Assembly: GCA_016185945.1 (NCBI GenBank)
Contig: JACPMR010000010.1
Coordinates: forward strand, 62,001-126,000
DNA length: 64,000 nucleotides
DNA from: Candidatus Woesearchaeota archaeon
GTDB taxonomy: Archaea; Nanobdellota; Nanobdellia; Woesearchaeales; GW2011-AR4
Direction of reading: 5' to 3'
The position numbers were made by a program, and so were the translations under genes. Shown one piece after another: positions 45,829 to 53,329 of the stretch. The first letter of the stretch is position 1, and each line of letters begins with the position of its first letter. The notes under the pieces were generated by a model. The model saw nothing but the letters and a program-made list of their open reading frames with translations. It was not told the DNA's origin and made no database searches.

Positions 45829-45836
45829 TATAAATA
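45829..45836 (+). promoter_or_regulatory. TATA box of the structured RNA gene
   Basis: TATAAATA centred at 45832, exactly 27 nt before the first G of GGGGG at 45859, which is where the RNA's terminal helix begins. Confidence 0.65.
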
Positions 45837-45858
45837 TCTCTTCTAATGACAAGCAAGC

Positions 45859-46095
45859 GGGGGTGTGTAGCTGTAAGACTCATTTACAGTTGTAAGTGCT
45901 GACTCCACATTTGCCAAGGCTGATTAATGCCAACGCGAAATGCAAGGCTGCGCAAGTAAGCTCTGCAGGAAACATTGGCTAAACGTCAACTATTGGCAGA
46001 ATTTAAACCTCTGCTTGCGTAAAAGGCTTAAACAAAATGGAGTTAAATTACTATAACTGACAGCAATGGTTGAGGAGACAGCGAAGCCCCTACCT
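45859..46095 (+). ncRNA. Unidentified structured RNA, ~237 nt
   Basis: No ORF. Ends pair GGGG/CCCC and GCTGT/ACAGC. Internal long-range helices: GTAA/TTAC and ACTCCA/TGGAGT, with CGCAAG/CTTGCG further in; local hairpins CTGTAA/TTTACAG, GGC/GCC and GCAGA/TCTGC. A TATA box lies 27 nt before and a T-rich run (CCTTTTCTTT) follows. I cannot match it to RNase P RNA (no conserved CR I/CR V), SRP RNA (no GGAA-loop helix 8) or tmRNA. GC-richer than its surroundings, as expected of an RNA gene. Confidence 0.65.
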
Positions 46096-46165
46096 TTTCT
46101 TTAAACATTTAATTAATAATAAGTTTTATATCCTATATTTATAAATCAACAAAAAATAAAATTTC

Positions 46166-46311
46166 AAAAAACGAGAGCGACTTTGAGAAGAAAGGGTGAT
46201 AAAAGTAATCCGCTTGTTATATGTTGCTATTAAGTACAACTTTTTAGCATAACAGAAGTATGCGGGGCACCCATTTTAGTTCATGGAAGTGCATGGGTCG
46301 CCGATGGATGT
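46166..46311 (-). repeat. Mosaic repeat: module A then module B (copy 2)
   Basis: Read on minus: GGCGACCCATGC, hairpin ACCCAT/ATGGGT, GGGTGCCCCGC, a ~55-nt AT-rich spacer, then AAGCGGATTACTTTTATCAC...CAAAGT-CGCTCTCGTTTTTT. The module B stem is ACTTT/AAAGT. Confidence 0.75.
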
Positions 46312-46323
46312 TTTAATAAAATT

Positions 46324-46494
46324 CTATTTTCTCATCTTCGGCAATAACTTAAACGCAAAAAAAGCAGCAGCAATGATTATCACCCAGAACAAGATTGCGC
46401 TGATGATTTTCAAGACAAACAAGGTTACATTAACAATCAAAAACAAGATAATCAGATAAACCAGAATTCTAAGATATTTGTCTTTAATTTTCAT
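46324..46494 (-). CDS. Small membrane protein, 56 aa
   Basis: MKIKDKYLRI, then two hydrophobic stretches (LVYLIILFLIVNVTLFVL and ILFWVIIIAAAFFAF) and a basic tail. Likely one or two membrane helices. Its ATG overlaps the end of the upstream small ORF at 46484, so the pair is probably co-translated. Confidence 0.55.
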   Translation of the reverse strand: MKIKDKYLRILVYLIILFLIVNVTLFVLKIISAILFWVIIIAAAFFAFKLLPKMRK

Positions 46495-46624
46495 TTAATC
46501 TTAACAATCTCTTTTTCATTCTCATGAATGTAATTCCATTCCTTTTTTCAATCTGTTTGTGGATGTATATATTGCCCTCTATCGTAATGAAATCTAGCTT
46601 CTCATTATCGGAAAAGAGCTGCAA
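46484..46624 (-). CDS. Small ORF with TTG start, 46 aa
   Basis: TTG at 46624 preceded by GGGGGTG six bases upstream. Peptide MQLFSDNEKLDFITIEGNIY, then a basic C-terminus (RMKKRLLRLNEN). The strong Shine-Dalgarno and the overlap with the next small gene support it. Function unknown. Confidence 0.5.
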   Translation of the reverse strand: MQLFSDNEKLDFITIEGNIYIHKQIEKRNGITFMRMKKRLLRLNEN

Positions 46625-46725
46625 TATATCCACCCCCACGTATGAGTTTTGTTGTTAACTTGATATAAAAAGCTTTTGATTTATCGTATACAAATCAGTA
46701 TACTGGGGTATTATTTTCTTTAAAA

Positions 46726-47517
46726 TTATATTTTCTTTATAAAGTTGTATACCTCTTGATACACCTTATTCTTATATTCGTCTTTGAACAAATCATGCCC
46801 TGTTGCGTTAATTATGACTAGTGTTTTATCTCCCGAGTTAACCTTTTGGTAGATGAGATTTGCGCTATCGGGCTGTATTTTGGTTTCATCACTAAGTTGA
46901 ATTATCAATATTGGCTCTGTTATTTTTTGTAAATCTTTTTTATAGATATTAATGAATTTTACAAGCTGTTCAACCCCGGCTGCAGAATATTTATCATAGT
47001 GGTAAATCTTTTCTTTTTCTGTAAGGTTTCTTGCTTCATATTTCTTGAAATATCTGATTACCCATACATATTTTGCCCTTCTGTCTTTCAAGCCAAGCGG
47101 TGGCGCAAGAGAAATAATGCCAGCAACATCTTTTTGCTCTGCAAGGTACAAAGCCAAAGCCCCTCCCAGAGAATGACCGCCAACAATAACTTTTTTGGTT
47201 TTGCTTGAGAGTTGGTTAAAGCCATTCTCGTAATCTTTATACCATTCCTGCCATTTTGCCTTATCAAGTTCCCTTATATTAGTTCCATGCCCGCTTAATC
47301 TAACTGCATAAACTGTAATGTTTCTTTCAGCCAAGTATCCAGCAAGTTCCCTTAATTCAAGCGGCGATGCTTCAAAACCATGTGTCAAAAGAATTCCAAT
47401 CTCTGTATTGTTCCCAACCATAAAGTCTTCATGTCCTGGCTTTACAGGATAAGGAACATTTTGAGAGCAGGATATTAAAAAAATTAGGACAAACAAAAAA
47501 AGTATTTTATTTTTCAT
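46726..47517 (-). CDS. Lipoprotein-type alpha/beta hydrolase
   Basis: 263 aa. Signal peptide MKNKILFLFVLIFLISCSQ with lipobox LISC, so a lipid-anchored extracellular protein. Hydrolase domain: LLTHGFEASPLEL, VGGHSLGGALAL with the Ser, ILIIQLSDETKIQPD, and ATGHDLF with the His; closest to monoacylglycerol lipase/carboxylesterase. ATG at 47517; a longer reading adds eight unlikely residues. LspA at 59241 could process it. Confidence 0.88.
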   Translation of the reverse strand: MKNKILFLFVLIFLISCSQNVPYPVKPGHEDFMVGNNTEIGILLTHGFEASPLELRELAGYLAERNITVYAVRLSGHGTNIRELDKAKWQEWYKDYENGFNQLSSKTKKVIVGGHSLGGALALYLAEQKDVAGIISLAPPLGLKDRRAKYVWVIRYFKKYEARNLTEKEKIYHYDKYSAAGVEQLVKFINIYKKDLQKITEPILIIQLSDETKIQPDSANLIYQKVNSGDKTLVIINATGHDLFKDEYKNKVYQEVYNFIKKI

Positions 47518-47622
47518 TTTAAAATAATGCGGAGGACACACTTACTATTGCAGTTCAATGCGGTGACTTTTTTACTATATAAAAATTTCTTAAAGTGCGT
47601 TCCAAAAACGAAACATTTAAAT

Positions 47623-47636
47623 AAGTAAACTTACTT
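47623..47636. promoter_or_regulatory. Candidate toxin-antitoxin operator
   Basis: AAGTAA-AC-TTACTT perfect inverted repeat, just after an ATTTAAATA box (47614-47622) and 20 bases before the antitoxin start. Placement fits autorepression by the RHH-like antitoxin. Confidence 0.45.
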
Positions 47637-47656
47637 AACCTACTTAGGTGATAAAA

Positions 47657-47884
47657 ATGACTAATATGACATTAGCAGTCCCAGAAGATTTGCATGAAAT
47701 TATGAAAAAGCATAATGAAATAAAATGGAGTGAGATAGCGAGACAAGCATTGTGGAATCATGCAAGAAAATTGGAACTGATGGAAAAGCTTCTCGCAAAA
47801 AGTAAATTAACAGAAGAAGATGCTGAGAAAATAGGACACAAGATAAAGCACGGGATAGCGAAAAGGCACGGGCTTATCAAATGA
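47657..47884 (+). CDS. VapB-type antitoxin
   Basis: 75 aa: MTNMTLAVPEDLHEIMKKH then WSEIARQALWNHARKLELM, a ribbon-helix-helix start with a helical tail that would bind the toxin. TAGGTGAT precedes the ATG. Its stop overlaps the PIN gene by four bases. Confidence 0.85.
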   Translation: MTNMTLAVPEDLHEIMKKHNEIKWSEIARQALWNHARKLELMEKLLAKSKLTEEDAEKIGHKIKHGIAKRHGLIK

Positions 47885-48303
47885 AAATTGTCGCAGATAC
47901 AAACAGAATAATTGCAGCCCTAGTGAAAGAAAGCACTACAAGAAGCATCTTATTTGACAAGAATTTTGAATTTATAACATCCGACTACACTATAAGCGAG
48001 ATGCACGAGCATAAAGACGAATTGAAAGCCAAGACAAATCTAAGCGATGAGGAATTTGATATTCTTTTGACTTTAATTTTTGAGCATATTAAAATTATTC
48101 CAGAATCATATTACAAGGATTTTATGGATGAATGCAAGAATGACATAAGCGATCCAGATGATATTCCCATTCTAGCTGTGGCAATTGCTGCCAAAGCCAA
48201 TGGTATTTGGGCACATGACCTACATTTTAAGAAACAGAAAAGAGTGAAAGTATTCACTAACATGGATTTGTTGAAATTAAGTAAAAAGAATGAGTTCGAT
48301 TAA
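47881..48303 (+). CDS. PIN-domain toxin
   Basis: 140 aa: IVADTNRIIAALVKES (Asp in motif I), SDYTISEMHEH, DISDPDDIPILAVAIAAKA and IWAHDLHF carry the acidic residues. Second toxin of the window; this one belongs to the PIN branch paired with RHH-type antitoxins. ATG overlaps the antitoxin stop. Confidence 0.88.
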   Translation: MKIVADTNRIIAALVKESTTRSILFDKNFEFITSDYTISEMHEHKDELKAKTNLSDEEFDILLTLIFEHIKIIPESYYKDFMDECKNDISDPDDIPILAVAIAAKANGIWAHDLHFKKQKRVKVFTNMDLLKLSKKNEFD

Positions 48304-48316
48304 AAGTAATAAAATA

Positions 48317-48512
48317 TGCGGAGGGCAGGACTTGCGTGCGAGCCTCGTCAAAGACTCGGCAGTTCGAACCTGCGTAGGCACTAAGCCAATAGGTGTCTTA
48401 ATTTCATTGCATTCTATGAATGCTCATAACACCAGAAATGCCTAAGCCTATCCCGTTTGACCATTGCGGCTTGCGAGCGAACTTATCGTTCGCATGTCTC
48501 CGGCACCTCCGC
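48317..48512 (-). tRNA. tRNA-Leu(TAG) with three insertions
   Basis: Acceptor GCGGAGG/CCTCCGC with A73; D-stem CCG/CGG; anticodon stem ATAGG/CCTAT with loop CTTAGG|A; variable arm GGC/GCC; T-stem GCAGG/CCTGC with TTCGAA|T. Three extra segments interrupt it: ~34 nt in the D-loop (between GAG and TGGTCAAA, with hairpin GCGAAC/GTTCGC), 46 nt at the canonical 37/38 site, and 32 nt in the T-loop near 59/60. Their removal leaves an ordinary Leu tRNA. Exact splice sites are not determined. Confidence 0.85.
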
Positions 48513-48578
48513 ATATGGCAAGATTAGAGAATATTGTTTAAAAAGGTTGCTAAAAATAAGTTAATAGTTAAGAAGAAA

Positions 48579-48615
48579 ATTTCAATCTGCCTTCGGCAAA
48601 AACTTGAATCTTAAC
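48579..48615 (+). repeat. Repeat fragment
   Basis: TTTCAATCTGCCTTCGGCAA repeats the start of the element at 40716 and lies directly before R1 copy f, like a truncated end. The gap from 48513 to 48879 otherwise holds only R1f. Confidence 0.55.
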
Positions 48616-48621
48616 TTATTG

Positions 48622-48795
48622 TTTCAATCCGTCGTGCTTCGCACGACAATATCTTGGCGCGTCGGCAGTCTGCTGTGGAAGCTCTTGCCTTCGTACTCCT
48701 CCTCCGCGCCTATTATATTCAATAATTTCAGGCGAACTTTCCTGAGCTGGGCTCCCATATCATGCTTGCATATAGTGGGAAGCGACGTTGATTGA
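48622..48795 (+). repeat. R1 structured repeat, copy f
   Basis: TTTCAATCCGTCG...CGACGTTGATTGAG. The first hairpin is GTCGTGC-ttc-GCACGAC, a different sequence from copies a and c but equally paired. The 3' module is CTGGGCTCCCA...GTGGGAAGCGACG. Confidence 0.88.
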
Positions 48796-48879
48796 GATAT
48801 TTTTCATTGAGTTATTTATATTTGAATTTTATTATTGAATCTTTATGTTTTAATTACAATAACAAAGAACTCAAACTTT

Positions 48880-49050
48880 TTACCTTATCTTTTTTTGCCA
48901 AGTATAGCTTCTCAATCTTTTGCTTTTGCCATAACCGCATGAGCTGCACCTTTTCTTGCTGCCTATATTAAAAGTCCTTTTGCCGCAGCGCCTGCAGTAA
49001 ATCATGTTCTTCTTTCCAGACTTCTCCCCCATTGAAGGCGTGCCTTTCAT
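48880..49050 (-). CDS. rpl37e: Ribosomal protein eL37
   Basis: 56 aa: MKGTPSMGEKSGKKNMIYCRR, then CGKRTFNIGSKKRCSSCGYG and SKRLRSYTWQKK. Four Cys form the zinc site. It follows the Lsm gene after 14 bases, the standard archaeal lsm-rpl37e pair. Confidence 0.96.
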   Translation of the reverse strand: MKGTPSMGEKSGKKNMIYCRRCGKRTFNIGSKKRCSSCGYGKSKRLRSYTWQKKIR

Positions 49051-49064
49051 TTTATTCCAGAAAT

Positions 49065-49289
49065 CTATTCAGTTGATATTACGGTTATTGTGTCTCCTCT
49101 TATAAAGATAGTATTGAGCTTTCTTGTCATTTCTCCATCAGCCCTTTCCTCAACATCTTCAAGAACTACATTAATGTGAATGTCAAATGATTTAAGCTTG
49201 CCGATGTACTGCTTGTTGTTTTTCAACTCAACAATAATTCTTTTGTCTCTTGCCTTGTTCAATGCATCCAGTGGTCTTGCCTGCTCCAT
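49065..49289 (-). CDS. Sm-like RNA-binding protein (Lsm)
   Basis: 74 aa: RIIVELKNNKQYIGKLKSFD is Sm1 and KLNTIFIRGDTI is Sm2. Forms ring-shaped RNA-binding oligomers. Operon with eL37. Confidence 0.95.
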   Translation of the reverse strand: MEQARPLDALNKARDKRIIVELKNNKQYIGKLKSFDIHINVVLEDVEERADGEMTRKLNTIFIRGDTITVISTE

Positions 49290-49337
49290 AAAACACCTCG
49301 GGTGGATGAAATTTGGCTTGTTTATAAAACTTTCCCA

Positions 49338-49757
49338 TCATTTCTTTTTCAAAACTCCGTCAGGGACTTTGTATTCGCGCCATGAGACATTCCTGTTTTC
49401 AATCGCCGATTTCAGGGATTTTTGGATTGGCGAAACTTGGGATGTTCCGCTTTTCACTTCAACAAAAACAACTTCATGAATTTTTTTTTCGTCCATTCCC
49501 TTGAATACAACAAAATCGATTGGCTTGCCGATGAACCTTGCCTCTGTCGGCTTAAAAGGGAAATCGGAAAAGTATGGCGCTAATTGCTCGGAGAATTGCC
49601 CGCCCAAGACAGCCCTTGACTGCTTTATAGCGTCTTCCCTTATTTCAGGTATTTTTTCTTTGTGTTGCTTGTGGGAGATGTATTTTCCAAGCAGATACCC
49701 AATAAATAAAATTACACACAATAATGCGATAATTCTAACCAACTCAATGAATTCCAT
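49338..49757 (-). CDS. Membrane-linked Holliday-junction-resolvase-like endonuclease
   Basis: 139 aa. An N-terminal membrane helix (IALLCVILFIGYLLGKYI) precedes a PD-(D/E)xK-type domain: FIGKPIDFVVFKGM and VVFVEVKSGTSQVSPIQ. Members of this family (COG4741) are predicted nucleases; substrate unknown. Confidence 0.8.
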   Translation of the reverse strand: MEFIELVRIIALLCVILFIGYLLGKYISHKQHKEKIPEIREDAIKQSRAVLGGQFSEQLAPYFSDFPFKPTEARFIGKPIDFVVFKGMDEKKIHEVVFVEVKSGTSQVSPIQKSLKSAIENRNVSWREYKVPDGVLKKK

Positions 49758-49835
49758 AAAAAGGGATTAATTTTGCTTTAATAAATAATTATCGATATAG
49801 AAACACTTATAAATCTTTAAAAATTACCTTATGCT

Positions 49836-50216
49836 ATGGCGATTTCGCAGGCACGTCCTAAAAGAAAGGTAACTGGCGGAAGGTATATTGACTACAGAAA
49901 GAAAAGGCAGTACGAGCTAGGCAGAGAGCCGTCTTTCACAAAGCTTGGCAAGAAAAGAGTGCAAGTAATAAGGACTAGAGCCGCAAACAGAAAGCTAAGA
50001 TTGCTAAGCGCAGACATTGCCAATTTATTTGACCCTAAGACAAAATCATTCAAGCAGGTTAAGATAAAAACAATAACTGACAACCCTGCAAACAGGCACT
50101 TCATAAGGAGAAACATAATGACAATGGGCTCTGTGATTGACACAGAGCTTGGAAAGGCAAGGATAACTTCAAGACCCGGACAAGATGGAGTTGTCAATGC
50201 TGTGCTGATTTCTTGA
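49836..50216 (+). CDS. rps8e: Ribosomal protein eS8
   Basis: 126 aa: ARPKRKVTGGRYIDYRKKR, REPSFTKLG, IKTITDNPANRHFIRRNIMT and TSRPGQDGVVNAVLI are standard eS8 sequence. Start follows TTTAAAAATT, probably leaderless. Confidence 0.97.
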   Translation: MAISQARPKRKVTGGRYIDYRKKRQYELGREPSFTKLGKKRVQVIRTRAANRKLRLLSADIANLFDPKTKSFKQVKIKTITDNPANRHFIRRNIMTMGSVIDTELGKARITSRPGQDGVVNAVLIS

Positions 50217-50267
50217 GTTTGTTACTTTAGAGTTAAGAAAAGAGAAAGGTTTAAAAATAATCTATAA

Positions 50268-50948
50268 ATGACTTGCCTAATGGAGGAAGTAGCCAAAAGA
50301 CCAAAACCATCAGGGAATCTTTTGTTTAGTGTATTAGGCGGTAATCTTGATCGTCTTGAAGCTTTGCATCATGGTTTAGCAGAAACACCCCTAAAGGAAT
50401 TTTACCCACATTTAAATCTTGAAGAATTGATTGTATTTGAAATAGCTTCTTGGGAACTAAGAAGTACTCATGATTCTGGCCTTCGAAATGCAGTAAGATC
50501 AAGAGATATTTATGGGATTTTTGATTATATATTTGGTTATGGTTTTCCTAGAGTTCATAGATATGAACCAACTTCAAAAATACTAAAGGGGAGATATGCA
50601 AGAATGAACCCATTTAAAGGTAGAAACTTAAGGCATAGGCTTCAAAGAGTTAGCTTAGGAGTAGTTAATGATTTAATTGATGCATTAAAAGCTCCCGTCA
50701 ATAAATACCTATTCGAGAGTGATTTCGAAGATTTTAGTAGGTTTACTGATATGGACGCGACAAAAATGTTAGGATTTCAGCCAAAAAGATACAACAGAAA
50801 ACACAGAGAATCTATTGCTCAGAGATATGCTGCTGAAATTGCAAGATTTATTTCTCAATACCTGGGAGATTATGTTCCCACTCCCAATCAAGGCCAACTT
50901 TTTCCTGTTGCTGACAGATATTCTAGAAGAGTTCCTGTGCATAGCTAA
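50268..50948 (+). CDS. Hypothetical 226-aa protein
   Basis: No family recognised. Helical, basic, with YGFPRVHRYEPTSKILKGRY near residue 85 and repeated Arg-rich patches; could bind nucleic acid, but this is a guess. The start may instead be the ATG at 50280, since a TTTAAAAATA box at 50250 is centred ~26 nt before it. Confidence 0.55.
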   Translation: MTCLMEEVAKRPKPSGNLLFSVLGGNLDRLEALHHGLAETPLKEFYPHLNLEELIVFEIASWELRSTHDSGLRNAVRSRDIYGIFDYIFGYGFPRVHRYEPTSKILKGRYARMNPFKGRNLRHRLQRVSLGVVNDLIDALKAPVNKYLFESDFEDFSRFTDMDATKMLGFQPKRYNRKHRESIAQRYAAEIARFISQYLGDYVPTPNQGQLFPVADRYSRRVPVHS

Positions 50949-50979
50949 ATTTAAATAACATTTTCATTATCGCTTTTCT

Positions 50980-51687
50980 ATGAACAAACTACTTAAAATC
51001 TACAACTCGCTCCATTCCCATTTCGGTTTACAAAATTGGTGGCCAGTAACCGAAGAAAGCAAGATTCATCCAGAGTATTCTGGCGGTCCTAAGAATGAAA
51101 AACAGCAATTGGAAGTAATTTTTGGCGCTATTCTTACACAAAATACAAGCTGGAAGAATGTGGAAAAAGCCATTGCTGAATTGAACAAAAACAATTTAAT
51201 TGATATCAAAAAAATAAATGAAATTGAGCATCAAAAATTAGCTAGAATAATAAAATCATCCGTCTACCACAATCAGAAAGCGAAGAAGCTGAAGAATTTC
51301 TGCAATTTTTTATTAAGAAATTATAATGGAAATTTAAGGCGATTGTTTAAAAAAAATGTTGGTGAATTAAGAAAAGAACTTCTATCCGTTAATGGAATCG
51401 GACCTGAAACTGCTGATTCAATAATCCTGTATGCAGCGAAAAAGCCCATATTCGTAATTGACGCCTACACAAAAAGGATAATCCATAGGGTTGGCTACAA
51501 TGAAAAAACTTATGACGAGCTGCAAAAGCTTTTCATGCAAAATCTTCCAAACAGCGAAAGATTATTTAATGAGTGCCATGCATTATTAGTAGAATTAGGG
51601 AAGAATATATGCAAGAAAAAACCGTTATGCGTTGAATGCCCAATTAATATGCATTGCAATTATTATAAAGCCTCATTCAAGCTTTAA
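50980..51687 (+). CDS. Endonuclease III-like DNA glycosylase
   Basis: 235 aa HhH-GPD protein: AILTQNTSWKNVEKAI, LLSVNGIGPETADSIILYA (helix-hairpin-helix), FVIDAYTKRIIHRVG with the catalytic Asp, and C-terminal C-x5-C-x2-C-x5-C for a 4Fe-4S cluster. Archaeal Nth/MIG-related base-excision enzyme. Its end overlaps the convergent SGNH gene by 15 bases. Confidence 0.9.
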   Translation: MNKLLKIYNSLHSHFGLQNWWPVTEESKIHPEYSGGPKNEKQQLEVIFGAILTQNTSWKNVEKAIAELNKNNLIDIKKINEIEHQKLARIIKSSVYHNQKAKKLKNFCNFLLRNYNGNLRRLFKKNVGELRKELLSVNGIGPETADSIILYAAKKPIFVIDAYTKRIIHRVGYNEKTYDELQKLFMQNLPNSERLFNECHALLVELGKNICKKKPLCVECPINMHCNYYKASFKL

Positions 51688-53280
51688 CTCTTTTAGAATA
51701 ACATTTGCTACATTCTCTGTTACCAACTGATTTGCCTTTAAGGTCGGATGCCCAAAAGTTGGACGAATATTATCCAAAAAATATTCGTTATATGATGCAT
51801 TTTCCAATGCTTTCTTAAAATTCTCTTCATTGCTGACAAAGATTATGTCTTCATCTCCTCTAAAATAGTTTTTTAAATCCCGCACATCTAAAGTAGGATA
51901 CTGCATTGCTATAAGTTTAATTCCTCTTTCATTTAGTGTCTTGTACAATTTCCTGTAATTTTCTTTTGGAGTTGGCCTATAGTAGCTTTCACTTTCTTTA
52001 AATGCCTTATTAATCATTTTATCAGCTTCATCAAACTGTCTGTTTTTCTCGTAACGAGTTGCTAGTGTTCCGTAAGCCATTATTTTTGCATTTTTTTCTT
52101 TAATATTCTCAAGTAACCCTTCCGCCTCTTGTGACCTATTATTTTTTAAATAATGCCATGCAAGTTCAGCATATGCAGCATAATTAGTTTGGTTTTTTTC
52201 AATTGTCCTTCTTAATAATTCTACAGTTTCATTAGTTTTTTCCAATTTCTCATAAAGCTCGCCTATCCAGAATATTTCCTCAATTTTGCCTGAGTTTTGT
52301 TCAATTACACCCTTTAACATTGTATAAGCCATAAAGGAGTTATTTAATTGCATGTAAAGTCTTGCTGATTGTATAAAGACGTGCTCGTCATATTCCTTTA
52401 TAACTTGCAGATATCTTAGATACTCTACTAGCGCTTCTCTTGGTCTATTAGTTTTAATATAGAGTTGTGCCAAATATAGGTATGCATATTTATCGTCAGG
52501 CTTTAGCTCAATAATTTTCTTAAGAACCCTCTCAGCATCTTCGTACATGCCTGCTAGAAAAAACCCGTAACCTAAATTGCTTTGTGGCTTAAAATCGTCA
52601 GGCTGTACCTCCAAAAGTTTCTTTGCCACTTGCGCGCTTTTAGCATACTTGCCATACTGTCCGTAAAATTTTCCCAATTCAGCCAATGCATTTAAATTCC
52701 CTGGTTCTTTCTCAACCTTCATTTTTAACTTTCTTTCTTCTGCCTTGTATTTTTTTTCTCTGTACCATTCTATTTTTTTAATAATCTCCTGCTTCAATGA
52801 CTTTATACTAAATTTAATTAAATTGTATATCCTAAAATCTTTCAAGATTAGAATAATTTTTTGATTATCTTTCGGCTTAAAGTAAAAATCCGGCTCGTTA
52901 ACCCCCATCATTGTGATTACCACGTGTGGTTTGTACTTATCTAAATTATCGTTTAAGTTCCTTACAATGTCGTAGCTGATTCCTGGCGAAATACCCTCAT
53001 TGAATACCTTGAACTTTACATTTTTGCTCTCTTTATTTAAAATAACGCCGAGCTCTTCTGGCCATGAACCCTGCCCATTACGAAGGTCCGCCGTTTCAGA
53101 GCCACCCAAGGCAAGAATACGATACGTACCCATTGTATTGCCTGCTTTGTTTTGATGACGCTGCCAAGCAATGTAACCAAAAGCATTGACACGAAGCACT
53201 ACTTCGAGCAGAATAATTATTAAAAGAAATCGAAATATTGCTATTCTTATTTTTCTCTTAGAAAATCTCAAAACTATCAT
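51673..53280 (-). CDS. SGNH-type protein with inserted TPR repeats
   Basis: 535 aa. N-terminal membrane anchor (residues ~11-30). SGNH blocks: LALGGSETADL (Ser61), MMGVNEPD (Asn128) and near the C-terminus FLDNIRPTFGHPT with Asp and His. Between them, residues ~185-460 form seven or so TPR units (ALAELGKFYGQYGKY, PQSNLGYGFFLAGMYEDAE, YLYLAQLYIKTNRPREAL). Similar SGNH partners (DltD/AlgX-type) act with MBOAT acyltransferases. It is divergent from the MBOAT gene 50 bp away. Confidence 0.8.
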   Translation of the reverse strand: MIVLRFSKRKIRIAIFRFLLIIILLEVVLRVNAFGYIAWQRHQNKAGNTMGTYRILALGGSETADLRNGQGSWPEELGVILNKESKNVKFKVFNEGISPGISYDIVRNLNDNLDKYKPHVVITMMGVNEPDFYFKPKDNQKIILILKDFRIYNLIKFSIKSLKQEIIKKIEWYREKKYKAEERKLKMKVEKEPGNLNALAELGKFYGQYGKYAKSAQVAKKLLEVQPDDFKPQSNLGYGFFLAGMYEDAERVLKKIIELKPDDKYAYLYLAQLYIKTNRPREALVEYLRYLQVIKEYDEHVFIQSARLYMQLNNSFMAYTMLKGVIEQNSGKIEEIFWIGELYEKLEKTNETVELLRRTIEKNQTNYAAYAELAWHYLKNNRSQEAEGLLENIKEKNAKIMAYGTLATRYEKNRQFDEADKMINKAFKESESYYRPTPKENYRKLYKTLNERGIKLIAMQYPTLDVRDLKNYFRGDEDIIFVSNEENFKKALENASYNEYFLDNIRPTFGHPTLKANQLVTENVANVILKELKLE

Positions 53281-53329
53281 CAAATAAGGAAAGTTTATAT
53301 AGTCTATTTAAATTTTGTTGCAATTTAAA

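Noticed and set aside
45859-46095. RNase P, SRP or tmRNA identity for the structured RNA
   Set aside because: I could not find the conserved sequence blocks of any of these. Divergent forms are not excluded without a covariance search.
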